A stretch of DNA of 5,744 nt, taken from contig DAOVMN010000163.1 of the NCBI GenBank assembly GCA_030630685.1, positions 1-5,744 on the forward strand, read 5' to 3'. Of the stretch, positions 1 through 5,572 are shown one piece after another. The notes under the pieces are model-generated. The model was not told the DNA's origin and ran no database searches. It saw only the letters and a program-made list of their open reading frames with translations. Positions within the stretch are counted from its first letter, which is position 1, and every line of letters starts with the position of its first letter. A program made the translations under genes and the position numbers. This DNA is from Thermoplasmata archaeon (lineage in GTDB: Archaea > Thermoplasmatota > DAOVMN01).

Positions 1-1008
1 GATCTCATGGTCGACATTCAGCTTATTGAAAATCCCGAGAGCCTTTTTCAGCAGCCTCAACCCTTCTTTCACCCTGCCGGTCCTCAGTGCTACCCTCCCG
101 AGGGCGTCCAGTTGAAGACCGATTCCATGGGGATAATCGAGCTCTTTGAACTTATCCAGTGCTATGGAGTGGTGTTCTCCGGCCTTCTGGTAATCCCGGA
201 GATAATAATGAACGTCCCCTAAAGCGGAGTTCAGCACCCCTTCCTCGTCGGGATTTATTCCCCTCCATATCCGCATTGCACTTTCAAAGGCCTTCTTAGC
301 CATGCGGAAACGCTCTACGGCCTCTTCTGGATTCACGGCTCGTGTCTCTTCCCCGTACCTGAAATGAAGGTTCCCCAATTCCTCGAGAAGCTCGGCCCTG
401 AGAAATGGCAGCCCCTCTATACCTGCCGTCTCCTCCGCCTGTTCGAGTTCCTTTTCGCCCAGTTCCCATGCCCCTTCCTCCTGATAGAGGATCCCGCTAA
501 CAAGCTTTGCTCTTAGTAAGATCACCATATCCCTCTTACCGGCTATCCTTTCCGCCTCTCTGAGTCTTTCATGTGCGTTCCTAACCAATCCCTCGCTGAA
601 CTTCTGGCTCTCGATAAATCCGATGTCCAAGGAGATGGCAAAGGCGTGGTTTATGAAAAAGAATGCCTGGTTTCTCCTTCCTCCCTGCCCAATGCCTCGC
701 TCCATCTTCTCAAAGAGCTCCTTGATCCCTTTCTTGCGTCCAACCCTCAGATAGATCCAGATGAGCTGGTTGGAAAGGCGGCACTCCAACTTTTTGTCGT
801 TTTTCTCACAGGCTATCTCAAGCCCGCGGGAGAGGCGAGACATGGCATCCCTGTAATCCCCCCGGCGGTAAAGGAGGAGCCCCTCTACAAGCAATCTTTT
901 CGCTTCCCCCCTGCTGCCTTCCCTGGTCTGCTCCCTATCGATGGTTCTTTGGGCATCCTCGAGCCCTCCGTGTTCGATTTTCGCTTCAAGTGATTCGGCA
1001 TCCAACAT
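1..1008 (-). CDS. TPR-repeat protein, C terminus beyond window edge
   Basis: The complementary strand is open without a stop from the ATG at 1008-1006 to base 1, exactly 336 codons, and continues outside the window. The product is charged and helical, with repeated helix-turn-helix units of TPR type: around residues 35-68 (LYRRGDYRDAMSRLSRGLEI), 165-195, 205-248, 256-290 (GDVHYYLRDYQKAGEHHSIA) and 296-330 (LGRVALRTGRVKEGLRLLKK). The pattern of small residues (A/G) and aromatics inside each ~34-residue unit is TPR-like. No signal peptide, membrane segment or enzymatic domain is seen in the visible part, so it is probably a cytoplasmic protein-protein interaction scaffold; the missing C terminus could carry more repeats or an effector domain. 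The start is supported by GGAGAG seven bases upstream and a TATA box further upstream. It is divergent from the glycan genes. TPR class is confident; the specific role is unknown. Confidence 0.85.
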   Translation of the reverse strand, partial: MLDAESLEAKIEHGGLEDAQRTIDREQTREGSRGEAKRLLVEGLLLYRRGDYRDAMSRLSRGLEIACEKNDKKLECRLSNQLIWIYLRVGRKKGIKELFEKMERGIGQGGRRNQAFFFINHAFAISLDIGFIESQKFSEGLVRNAHERLREAERIAGKRDMVILLRAKLVSGILYQEEGAWELGEKELEQAEETAGIEGLPFLRAELLEELGNLHFRYGEETRAVNPEEAVERFRMAKKAFESAMRIWRGINPDEEGVLNSALGDVHYYLRDYQKAGEHHSIALDKFKELDYPHGIGLQLDALGRVALRTGRVKEGLRLLKKALGIFNKLNVDHEI

Positions 1009-1015
1009 TTCTTAT

Positions 1016-1021
1016 CTCTCC
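1016..1021 (-). promoter_or_regulatory. Ribosome binding site of the TPR gene
   Basis: Read on the complementary strand, GGAGAG stands seven bases before the ATG at 1008. This fits the archaeal anti-Shine-Dalgarno sequence and decides the start codon. Confidence 0.6.
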
Positions 1022-1050
1022 GGTCCAATGGAAGTCATCAAGTCATCTTG

Positions 1051-1060
1051 AAATATAAAT
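1051..1060 (-). promoter_or_regulatory. TATA box of the TPR gene
   Basis: The complementary strand reads ATTTATATTT, close to the archaeal TATA consensus (TTTAWATA). Transcription starting about 26 bases downstream, near 1029, would give a leader of about 20 bases that contains the GGAGAG ribosome site. The word is also TATA-like on the plus strand (TATAAATA), so it might contribute to the divergent gene, but a closer candidate exists there. Confidence 0.55.
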
Positions 1061-1084
1061 AGTGCGCTTTTGGTCCACAGATAG

Positions 1085-1095
1085 ATTATTATATC
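1085..1095 (+). promoter_or_regulatory. Putative TATA box for the membrane glycosyltransferase gene
   Basis: ATTATTATATC is centred about 25 bases upstream of the ATG at 1115, which itself has no Shine-Dalgarno motif. That spacing predicts transcription starting at or next to the start codon, i.e. a leaderless mRNA. The assignment rests on spacing and A/T content only. Confidence 0.45.
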
Positions 1096-1114
1096 ATTTT
1101 TTAAATCTCGACCC

Positions 1115-2245
1115 ATGGATCTGCCAGGGAAAACAAAATACTCCCTTCTTGGATTTATGTTATTCTGCATCCTTTGTTTCAAATATCCCCGGGACCCCCA
1201 TGAATACGGGATCGATTCCTTTATTGTTCACGGGATGGCAGGGAGCCTCCAGGAACTGAACTATGCTCCATGGTTGGTCAAGCCCTCCTCGGCCTATGCG
1301 CTTTACCCATTTTCCTATGCACCCGGTATGGCCTTTATCCTCACCTCCCTCTCCGAGCTCACCGGGCTTTCCTTGGAGCTGGTGATCCTGGTGTTCTCCG
1401 TTATAATATCCCTCCTTGGAGCCGCAGGGATGTTCATGTTTGCCTCGGAGATCAAGAATAAGTTCGAGATCAAGTTCTTCTCGGCTTTCCTGTTCGCCTT
1501 CACCCCGGCTGTCGCTGCCTTCACCACCTGGACTCTCTCCACACGGGGGCCGTTCATCTGCCTGATGACCGTTTTCCTCTGGGCCCTTTCGAGATCTATC
1601 ACAGCACGGCACAAATCGAGATTCTTCGCCCTCGCCCTCACCCTCCTTCTTATCCTCCCCACAATACATCATTTTGCACTCCTCCTTCCCATCCTTCTTA
1701 TCGCGGTGCTTGCGGCCTACCTAACGATTCTCGGGCTGGAATACACGGACAGGGTGAGCATCTATTACCGGGAGAATGTGATGATAGCATCGGTGGTGAT
1801 CCTCGTCGTCATGGTCTTCCTCTTCTATCTCCAGGTATCCTCGGTGGACCTTTATGCCCCGGATATGGGCTACTTCAAGGTATGGTACATCTACGGGGAA
1901 AGGGACAACCCGTTCACAACCGCCATCAACATCTTGGTGTATTACGGGGTATCCATGGGCATCCTCATGCTCTACAGTGGGGTTGGTCTTGCCAATGTGA
2001 TCGAGAAGGTTGACAAGACAAGGGTGGAATGGGCCTTGCTCTTCTTTATCATCTTCTTTGCACTATTCCTTGTGGACAAAACCTACCTGAAGATGTTTGT
2101 TGTTCCTCTCTTCCTGCCCCTGGCAGCCCTGGGATTGGTGGTCCTTCTCGAAAGGCTGGAACACAGGAAGGGATTGTATGCCGTAATATTCGGAGCCCTG
2201 CTTATCATCGGGGCCTATTACGGGGATTACGCCACACAGAAATGA
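1115..2245 (+). CDS. GT-C-like polytopic membrane protein, interrupted by an in-frame UGA
   Basis: The 376-residue product is strongly hydrophobic with roughly ten or eleven membrane segments (about residues 9-23, 88-110, 119-137, 147-158, 169-183, 187-207, 221-240, 268-290, 306-320, 326-345 and 352-370). Its first outer loop (PRDPHEYGIDSFIVHG, Asp34) and the following YPFSYAPGMAFILTSLSELTG resemble archaeal membrane proteins found beside glycosyltransferases. These probably belong to the GT-C fold (PMT/STT3-like), which use lipid-phosphate sugar donors outside the membrane; this is my inference from family resemblance. An upstream in-frame TAG at 1082 with no other start codon after it fixes the ATG at 1115. 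The frame ends in UGA at 2243-2245 just after the last membrane segment, and the same frame continues open to 2800. The intact protein would be about 561 residues, so this is probably the membrane half of one gene. Exact substrate unknown. Confidence 0.75.
   Translation: MDLPGKTKYSLLGFMLFCILCFKYPRDPHEYGIDSFIVHGMAGSLQELNYAPWLVKPSSAYALYPFSYAPGMAFILTSLSELTGLSLELVILVFSVIISLLGAAGMFMFASEIKNKFEIKFFSAFLFAFTPAVAAFTTWTLSTRGPFICLMTVFLWALSRSITARHKSRFFALALTLLLILPTIHHFALLLPILLIAVLAAYLTILGLEYTDRVSIYYRENVMIASVVILVVMVFLFYLQVSSVDLYAPDMGYFKVWYIYGERDNPFTTAINILVYYGVSMGILMLYSGVGLANVIEKVDKTRVEWALLFFIIFFALFLVDKTYLKMFVVPLFLPLAALGLVVLLERLEHRKGLYAVIFGALLIIGAYYGDYATQK
2243..2245 (+). other. In-frame UGA codon splitting one reading frame
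   Basis: This UGA is codon 377 counted from 1115. The codons after it (TCT, GAT, GTG, CGC, ACA) continue in the same frame for 184 sense codons until the TGA at 2798-2800. Tryptophan on both sides is encoded by TGG, so no general reassignment of UGA is evident. A nonsense mutation, a sequencing error (for example from CGA, AGA, GGA or TGG) or programmed readthrough can all explain it. Confidence 0.8.
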
Positions 2246-2251
2246 TCTGAT

Positions 2252-2800
2252 GTGCGCACAGTGGAGGAAACCAATTATCATCACTACATGGACGAGGAGC
2301 CCTATAACACCGCAATCTACCTCAAGCACGCCCTTTATGAGGAAGACGGACCCAATGCTATACATAATGACATCATTGATAAAAAACGGTTATCTGCAAT
2401 ATCCGGCCTTCAGATGCTTCCTTTGAGTGAAACGGACGTAATGGTTGGGTACCCCGAGATTACGGACAAGGTAAAGATCAAGAAGTATTCCATATACGAT
2501 ATGTACCTGGAACATAAGGACCATATATACTATGTAGACTGGAAGAACTCCTCCATCCATAGATACGACAACTATTCCTTCATAGTCGGACGAAGATGGA
2601 ACGACACCATGGTGCTCGAGAACCTGACAGAGTTCAGGGTGTCCTGGGCAATTGTAAACGTTTATTTCCCGGAGGAATCCGGAAGTTCTTCCCGCCCTTT
2701 TGTGAACCGGCCCTCCAGGTTCTTTGCGACTATTCCGGAAGCAAGATACAAGCTTTATGAGAACGATTACGAGAGGGTCTACTTCCTATTTCCTGCGTGA
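2252..2800 (+). CDS. Soluble extracytoplasmic domain, in-frame continuation of the membrane protein
   Basis: This 182-residue stretch (counting from GTG at 2252; the frame is open from 2246) has no membrane segment and no signal peptide. It lies in the same frame as the membrane protein that stops at 2245, only two codons after that stop. The opening (TNYHHYMDEEPYNTAIYLKH) and the later DKKRLSAISGLQMLP look like the C-terminal domain that follows the last membrane helix in this type of archaeal membrane protein. Four N-x-S/T sequons (N99, N107, N117, N124) fit a domain exposed outside the cell. No Shine-Dalgarno motif precedes the GTG, so independent initiation is weakly supported, and a separate product would remain in the cytoplasm. 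The last base of the preceding codon and the stop overlap the GTG of the next ORF. Most likely the C-terminal third of a broken or recoded gene. Confidence 0.65.
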   Translation: MRTVEETNYHHYMDEEPYNTAIYLKHALYEEDGPNAIHNDIIDKKRLSAISGLQMLPLSETDVMVGYPEITDKVKIKKYSIYDMYLEHKDHIYYVDWKNSSIHRYDNYSFIVGRRWNDTMVLENLTEFRVSWAIVNVYFPEESGSSSRPFVNRPSRFFATIPEARYKLYENDYERVYFLFPA

Positions 2801-2982
2801 AAATCCTCTATTGTGGATCCATAGTAGGCGATCCACTCCTTAACTTGACTTTGGCAAATCAACTTTTTTATGAGAACCAGAGAAAAATAGGAGACAGTTT
2901 TATCCTAATCTACCAACTAGCCCGGGGGATTCGAAACCGTATGCAGCAGAACTCCGAACAAGGAACCAAAAATAATAATTAG
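2797..2982 (+). CDS. Short ORF, possibly truncated glycosyltransferase N terminus
   Basis: A GTG start overlaps the preceding stop as GTGA, the arrangement expected for translational coupling; no separate ribosome site is visible. The 61-residue product opens with KILYCGSIVGDPLLNLTLAN, which resembles the first beta-strand, glycine turn and helix of a GT4/GT-B glycosyltransferase. After about residue 30 the resemblance is lost, and the tail (NRMQQNSEQGTKNNN) is polar and A/T-rich. A full enzyme of this class has about 350-400 residues, so this would be only a remnant. It ends 21 bases before the intact GT4 gene. It may instead be a fortuitous short ORF or a small unknown protein; the glycosyltransferase link rests on a short N-terminal pattern only. 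Confidence 0.4.
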   Translation: MKILYCGSIVGDPLLNLTLANQLFYENQRKIGDSFILIYQLARGIRNRMQQNSEQGTKNNN

Positions 2983-2997
2983 TCATTACACTTGACC

Positions 2998-3003
2998 GGT
3001 GAT
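2998..3003 (+). promoter_or_regulatory. Ribosome binding site deciding the GT4 start
   Basis: GGTGAT is fully complementary to the ATCACC near the 3' end of archaeal 16S rRNA and lies immediately before the ATG at 3004. It supports that ATG over the in-frame TTG at 2992, although the spacing is short. Confidence 0.45.
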
Positions 3004-4143
3004 ATGAAGATTGGGTATGTTCTGGATAATTTTCCCAAGAGGTCGGAGACATTTGTGCTAAACGAGCTGCTTGGTCTATCTCTGAAACATGATGTTACTG
3101 TTTTTGCTCTGGGTGCCGAGGTGGGCCTAGACATCCCCGAACACATTACGGCTTATTATCCACGGAAACGACTCTCCGACCATATACATTCTGCCGTGGA
3201 ACTGGCAAAGGGGGCACTACTGGAACGGAATATATACGAGGCACACTATCATTCTATCGCTGGATATTTTGCACGCATTGCTAAAAGAGAGGGCATAGAG
3301 GTACTGCACAAACACTTTGCCACCAACTCCGTCATTCATTACATGGCCCACATGTTGAATATTCCCTACACCCTGACAACACACGCAATGGATATCTTCT
3401 CTCTGCCCAGATATTCGCATCTTGAAACACTCCTTAGGAATGCATCCAGAATCTGCACCATCTCGAATTTCAACAGAGAATTCATGTCCGAACATTTTGG
3501 CCTGGAAAGGGACGGGATCTTGGTGGTGAGAATGGGTATTGACGTGGAATCATTCTTACCTATGTTTTCACGGCCTGGCTGTAATTCAATACTCAGCGTT
3601 GGACGATTTGTCCGGAAAAAAGGGTTCGAGACAGCCATTCGTGCAGTCGCACTTCTGAAACCAGAATATCCGGAATTGCAGTATCGCATCATTGGAGGGG
3701 GACCCATGGAATCCGATCTGAGAACACTGGCTCATGAACTATCCGTTGATGATAATGTTCACTTTCTTGGAAATCTATCCAGCAGTGAACTTCGTGACGA
3801 ATATTCAAGGGCAAGTGTCTTCATTCTTCCGTGCACGGTGGCTGACGACAATGACATGGATGGCATTCCCGTGGTCCTGATGGAAGCTATGGCCATGCAG
3901 AAGCTGGTTATCTCCACGTCCATCTCGGGCATTCCAGAGCTCGTGCAGGACGGAAAGACCGGGTTAGTCGTGGAACCTAAAGAGCCAAAATCTCTCTCCA
4001 ATGCTATAGCCAGGGTACTGGACGGTAATGTGGATGTTGAGAGGATCGGAAGAAATGCACGCTTGTATGTGCAGGAAGAATTCAACATGCAGAAACAGAT
4101 TGATGGAATGGAAACTATCTTTGAAGATGTTCTGTCACGTTAG
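3004..4143 (+). CDS. GT4-family glycosyltransferase (WcaL-like)
   Basis: The 379-residue protein has the two Rossmann-like domains of a GT-B retaining glycosyltransferase, of normal length. The N-terminal domain begins MKIGYVLDNFPKRSETFVLNE, a start typical of the colanic-acid WcaL/AmsK-type subgroup, with the glycine-poor first loop and the TTHAMDIF segment (125-132). The C-terminal GT4 domain starts near residue 195 (SILSVGRFVRKKG), has RIIGGGPMESDLR (228-240) and the donor-binding region DMDGIPVVLMEAMA (284-297), then SGIPELVQDGKTGLVVEP (308-325). The E-x7-E motif reads Asp286-x7-Glu294, a conservative change of the first acid. It would transfer a sugar from a nucleotide-sugar donor to a growing surface glycan on the cytoplasmic side of the membrane. 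It follows the membrane GT-C-like gene on the same strand. Family assignment is firm; donor and acceptor unknown. Confidence 0.9.
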   Translation: MKIGYVLDNFPKRSETFVLNELLGLSLKHDVTVFALGAEVGLDIPEHITAYYPRKRLSDHIHSAVELAKGALLERNIYEAHYHSIAGYFARIAKREGIEVLHKHFATNSVIHYMAHMLNIPYTLTTHAMDIFSLPRYSHLETLLRNASRICTISNFNREFMSEHFGLERDGILVVRMGIDVESFLPMFSRPGCNSILSVGRFVRKKGFETAIRAVALLKPEYPELQYRIIGGGPMESDLRTLAHELSVDDNVHFLGNLSSSELRDEYSRASVFILPCTVADDNDMDGIPVVLMEAMAMQKLVISTSISGIPELVQDGKTGLVVEPKEPKSLSNAIARVLDGNVDVERIGRNARLYVQEEFNMQKQIDGMETIFEDVLSR

Positions 4144-4148
4144 TGCCG

Positions 4149-4457
4149 TTAAATTCCACCGCAATCCGAATGCCACGAAAACAGTGCGTTCTCCCTTCCA
4201 TCTGCCTTAATGACAATGGAGTGCATGTTTCTCAGTTCATCCAATCCAAATGGGAATCTTCGAGACATCTTGAACCTGTAAACCTTGACACCGTTCAGCT
4301 CCCCGGGAATCTGATCGTAGGATATGGTATCGGGATATGCAGGTGCCACAACCGAGACATTGTGTCCCTCTTTGACAAGCCGCTGTGATAGGTCGGATAC
4401 GATGTTCTCAATACCTCCGATGTTCGGAAGGTACTGGCTTATCATGCAGATGTTCAT
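4149..4457 (-). pseudogene. Truncated GT4 glycosyltransferase, N-terminal fragment only
   Basis: Read leftward from the ATG at 4457, the product opens MNICMISQYLPNIGGIENIV and continues with LSQRLVKEGHNVSVVAPAYP, the classic N-terminal fold of GT4 enzymes: first strand, GG-IE loop, helix, then the G-H-x-V-x-V-V second strand. Recognisable similarity ends near residue 85 (VIKAD, about 4203), where the usual D-[IV]-[IV]-H-x-H strand should follow. The last 17 residues are unrelated and the frame stops at 4149. A complete enzyme would have about 350-400 residues, so the acceptor domain is cut short and the whole donor-binding domain is missing. Neither other frame downstream gives an obvious continuation, so a deletion or replacement is more likely than a simple frameshift. 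Its end lies tail to tail with the intact GT4 gene, 5 bases away. Almost certainly not a working glycosyltransferase. Confidence 0.75.
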
Positions 4458-4479
4458 GCTGCACAGGCAGAGGGCGGGT

Positions 4480-4488
4480 GTAATAAAC
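4480..4488 (-). promoter_or_regulatory. Putative TATA box of the truncated glycosyltransferase
   Basis: The complementary strand reads GTTTATTAC, centred about 27 bases before the ATG at 4457, which has no Shine-Dalgarno site. The spacing predicts a leaderless transcript, so the gene remnant may still carry its original promoter. Confidence 0.4.
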
Positions 4489-4676
4489 GTTTTGATTGCG
4501 AGAAAAACCGAATAGGGTCATTATTGGGAATGCCCACCTATCCTCAGGTGAATGCCGGTATAAAGCAGAGGTAAGGATTTACGTATAAGGTTTGGGGATA
4601 TACCGAGCCCAGCGCGTAGCGAGGAATTTGGGCGGAGCGAAGGTGAATCAAAGGTTCGCCAAATTTCCCCCAGGGA

Positions 4677-4693
4677 TTTTGCCAAAGGCAAAA
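4677..4693. repeat. Perfect inverted repeat, 7-base arms
   Basis: TTTTGCC and GGCAAAA flank a three-base loop (AAA). On the complementary strand it could act as a hairpin downstream of the antitoxin-like gene that ends at 4781, but no run of T follows, so a terminator role is unproven. Confidence 0.55.
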
Positions 4694-4728
4694 GGGCTGT
4701 AGCATGGCCAGATATACCCTGTTATGCA

Positions 4729-4742
4729 GGTGCGATAGCACC
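4729..4742. repeat. Short hairpin, 5-base arms
   Basis: GGTGC and GCACC flank the four-base loop GATA. It lies about 40 bases past the stop of the leftward 44-residue gene, and could belong to its 3' untranslated region. Confidence 0.45.
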
Positions 4743-4780
4743 AAGCGACCGAATGGAGCGAAGAGTTGTGGTTATGGATA

Positions 4781-4915
4781 TTATCTTGCTAATCCAAATT
4801 TTTTCCTGATCGCCTGTAAATCAATTTCCTCGTTTTGAGGATCATTATATCTTTCACTTAACCTGTCCCTGATGTCCCTCATTAATTTGACCGAATCAAA
4901 TTCTTTCTTTTTCAT
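4781..4915 (-). CDS. Small antitoxin-like protein, 44 residues
   Basis: Read leftward from the ATG at 4915, the product opens MKKKEFDSVKLMRDIRDRLS and ends EEIDLQAIRKKFGLAR. It is charged and helical, with no cysteine or membrane segment. The F-D-[AS]-V-K-x-M-R-x-I-R-D start, followed by a variable linker and an acidic-then-basic tail, resembles short antitoxins of type II toxin-antitoxin pairs found in archaea and cyanobacteria; this is from memory of the family pattern. The ribosome site GGGAGG stands six bases upstream, the strongest in the window, and shows that the ORF is real despite its size. Its first 20 bases overlap the end of the IMPACT-family gene, so the two are probably cotranscribed and coupled. 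No toxin (PIN, RelE/ParE, BrnT) is visible downstream, so it would be an orphan. It could instead be a small regulator of unknown function. Confidence 0.7.
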   Translation of the reverse strand: MKKKEFDSVKLMRDIRDRLSERYNDPQNEEIDLQAIRKKFGLAR

Positions 4916-5315
4916 TTAAAGCCTCCCTGGGAGATCTAATTTCAATAGTGTTATATCCGTATTTTAGGGTCTCCTCACCCACCTCCTTGAAAGCTCTAGA
5001 AACCCCGCCCACTCCAAGCTTTTTCCCACCGAAGATCCTTGAGACCACAAGGGCGTATCCTGTGAGCCCGTGTTTCCTGAGGAGTCCGAGAAGCACCTTT
5101 CCGGGCTGTCCCACCTCGCCATCGTTCTTCGATCTTTCCAAGAGCTTTTCCTTTGCCATCAACCTAATGGCCCAGCAGTGATGATCGGCCTTCCTGTATT
5201 TTTTCCTGTGCCTCTTGAGGATCTCCTGGATATCCTCCTCGCCCTGGATGGCGTAGAGGTGAGCAAAGAATCGTGAGCCCTGAACTACAAGGCGGATTGC
5301 ATGGAGCTCCTGCAT
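4896..5315 (-). CDS. IMPACT/YigZ family protein (UPF0029 domain)
   Basis: The 139-residue product matches the N-terminal IMPACT (UPF0029) domain. It has GSRFFAHL near residues 13-20, the histidine signature ADHHCWAIRL (43-52), NDGEVGQPGKVLLGLL (64-79) in place of the usual DDGEPxGTAGKPxL, and the highly typical YALVVSRIFGGKKLGVGG (87-104) then VSRAF. Bacterial YigZ has about 200 residues with a second domain of EF-G-like fold; that part is absent, so this is a single-domain version. Eukaryotic IMPACT modulates the GCN2 translation-stress pathway, but the role in archaea is not established. The ATG at 5315 is the first start codon after an upstream in-frame stop near 5467. No Shine-Dalgarno precedes it, and an A/T-rich box about 26 bases upstream suggests a leaderless mRNA. 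The end overlaps the 44-residue gene by 20 bases. Confidence 0.85.
   Translation of the reverse strand: MQELHAIRLVVQGSRFFAHLYAIQGEEDIQEILKRHRKKYRKADHHCWAIRLMAKEKLLERSKNDGEVGQPGKVLLGLLRKHGLTGYALVVSRIFGGKKLGVGGVSRAFKEVGEETLKYGYNTIEIRSPREALNEKERI
4922..4927 (-). promoter_or_regulatory. Strong ribosome binding site of the 44-residue gene
   Basis: On the complementary strand GGGAGG lies six bases (CTTTAA) before the ATG at 4915, inside the last codons of the upstream gene. It supports deliberate translation of the small overlapping gene. Confidence 0.7.
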
Positions 5316-5336
5316 GGGTTCAGGATTCCGGGGGAG

Positions 5337-5346
5337 TTTTTTAATG
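5337..5346 (-). promoter_or_regulatory. Weak TATA-like box of the IMPACT-family gene
   Basis: The complementary strand reads CATTAAAAAA, centred about 26 bases before the ATG at 5315, again fitting leaderless transcription. A second A/T-rich word (TATTTAA on the complementary strand, 5441-5447) lies farther off and would need a leader of about 100 bases. Confidence 0.3.
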
Positions 5347-5572
5347 TTTGCCTTCGGGGTTTCAGAGGAGCGGGGATGGATCTGATGTGGGGGTTTCTTT
5401 GAGATGGAGTTGTGAGTTTTGGGAAAGCATGACGGAAGGGTTAAATAGGGGTTATACTTTGCCTCCTATTATCTGTACAAAACCTGTTCCCTCTGCGACC
5501 TGATTTGATGGCGTGTGACAGGAGGGTCGTGGTGAGTGAGGGGAGCTGTGAAACAAGGGATGAGAAAAAAAG
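5347..5572. other. Spacer without a supported gene
   Basis: This stretch between the IMPACT-family promoter and the recombinase remnant shows only short open frames with no family resemblance. It contains TTAAATA (5441-5447), TATA-like in both directions, and purine-rich stretches near 5521-5570. I see no RNA gene or strong hairpin. Confidence 0.4.

Larger units (their letters stand above)
4540..4765. repeat. Hairpin- and repeat-rich spacer without a gene
   Basis: The stretch 4458-4780 has no convincing gene. It holds the direct word pairs AGGTGAAT (4546-4553, 4641-4648), GATATACC (4597-4604, 4711-4718) and an interrupted pair AGCGA..GAAT..GGAGCGAAG (4618-4642 and 4744-4763). It also holds inverted repeats: CACCT/AGGTG at 4535-4550, an imperfect pair of 12-base arms (4623-4634 with 4657-4668), 4677-4693, and 4729-4742. 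This density suggests a structured RNA, a dispersed palindromic repeat element, or decayed mobile DNA. None can be named from sequence alone. Confidence 0.5.

Noticed and set aside
571..993. Rightward 140-residue ORF
   Set aside because: It is antisense to the TPR gene, whose frame gives clear repeats and has a promoter and ribosome site.
1160..1672. Leftward 170-residue ORF rich in Glu and Gly
   Set aside because: It mirrors the membrane-protein codons on the opposite strand; the composition is an artefact of the hydrophobic sense frame.
2243..2245. UGA as selenocysteine
   Set aside because: The position is a variable linker after a membrane helix, not a redox site, and known archaeal selenoprotein users are few. 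I see no SECIS-like element, though I cannot fold the 3' region.
2992..3003. TTG at 2992 as the GT4 start
   Set aside because: ATG at 3004 is preceded directly by GGTGAT and begins MKIGYV, the usual start of the family.
4143..4388. Rightward 81-residue ORF after the GT4 gene
   Set aside because: It lies antisense to the GT4 N-terminal fragment, which has an unmistakable family pattern.
4651..4672. GGTTCGCC as a tRNA T-loop
   Set aside because: No matching acceptor, D or anticodon arms can be placed around it.
4544..4744. Leftward 66-residue ORF
   Set aside because: Composition is unlike a protein (many Pro, Tyr, His, no domain pattern), it has no ribosome site, and it runs through the hairpins and repeats of the spacer.
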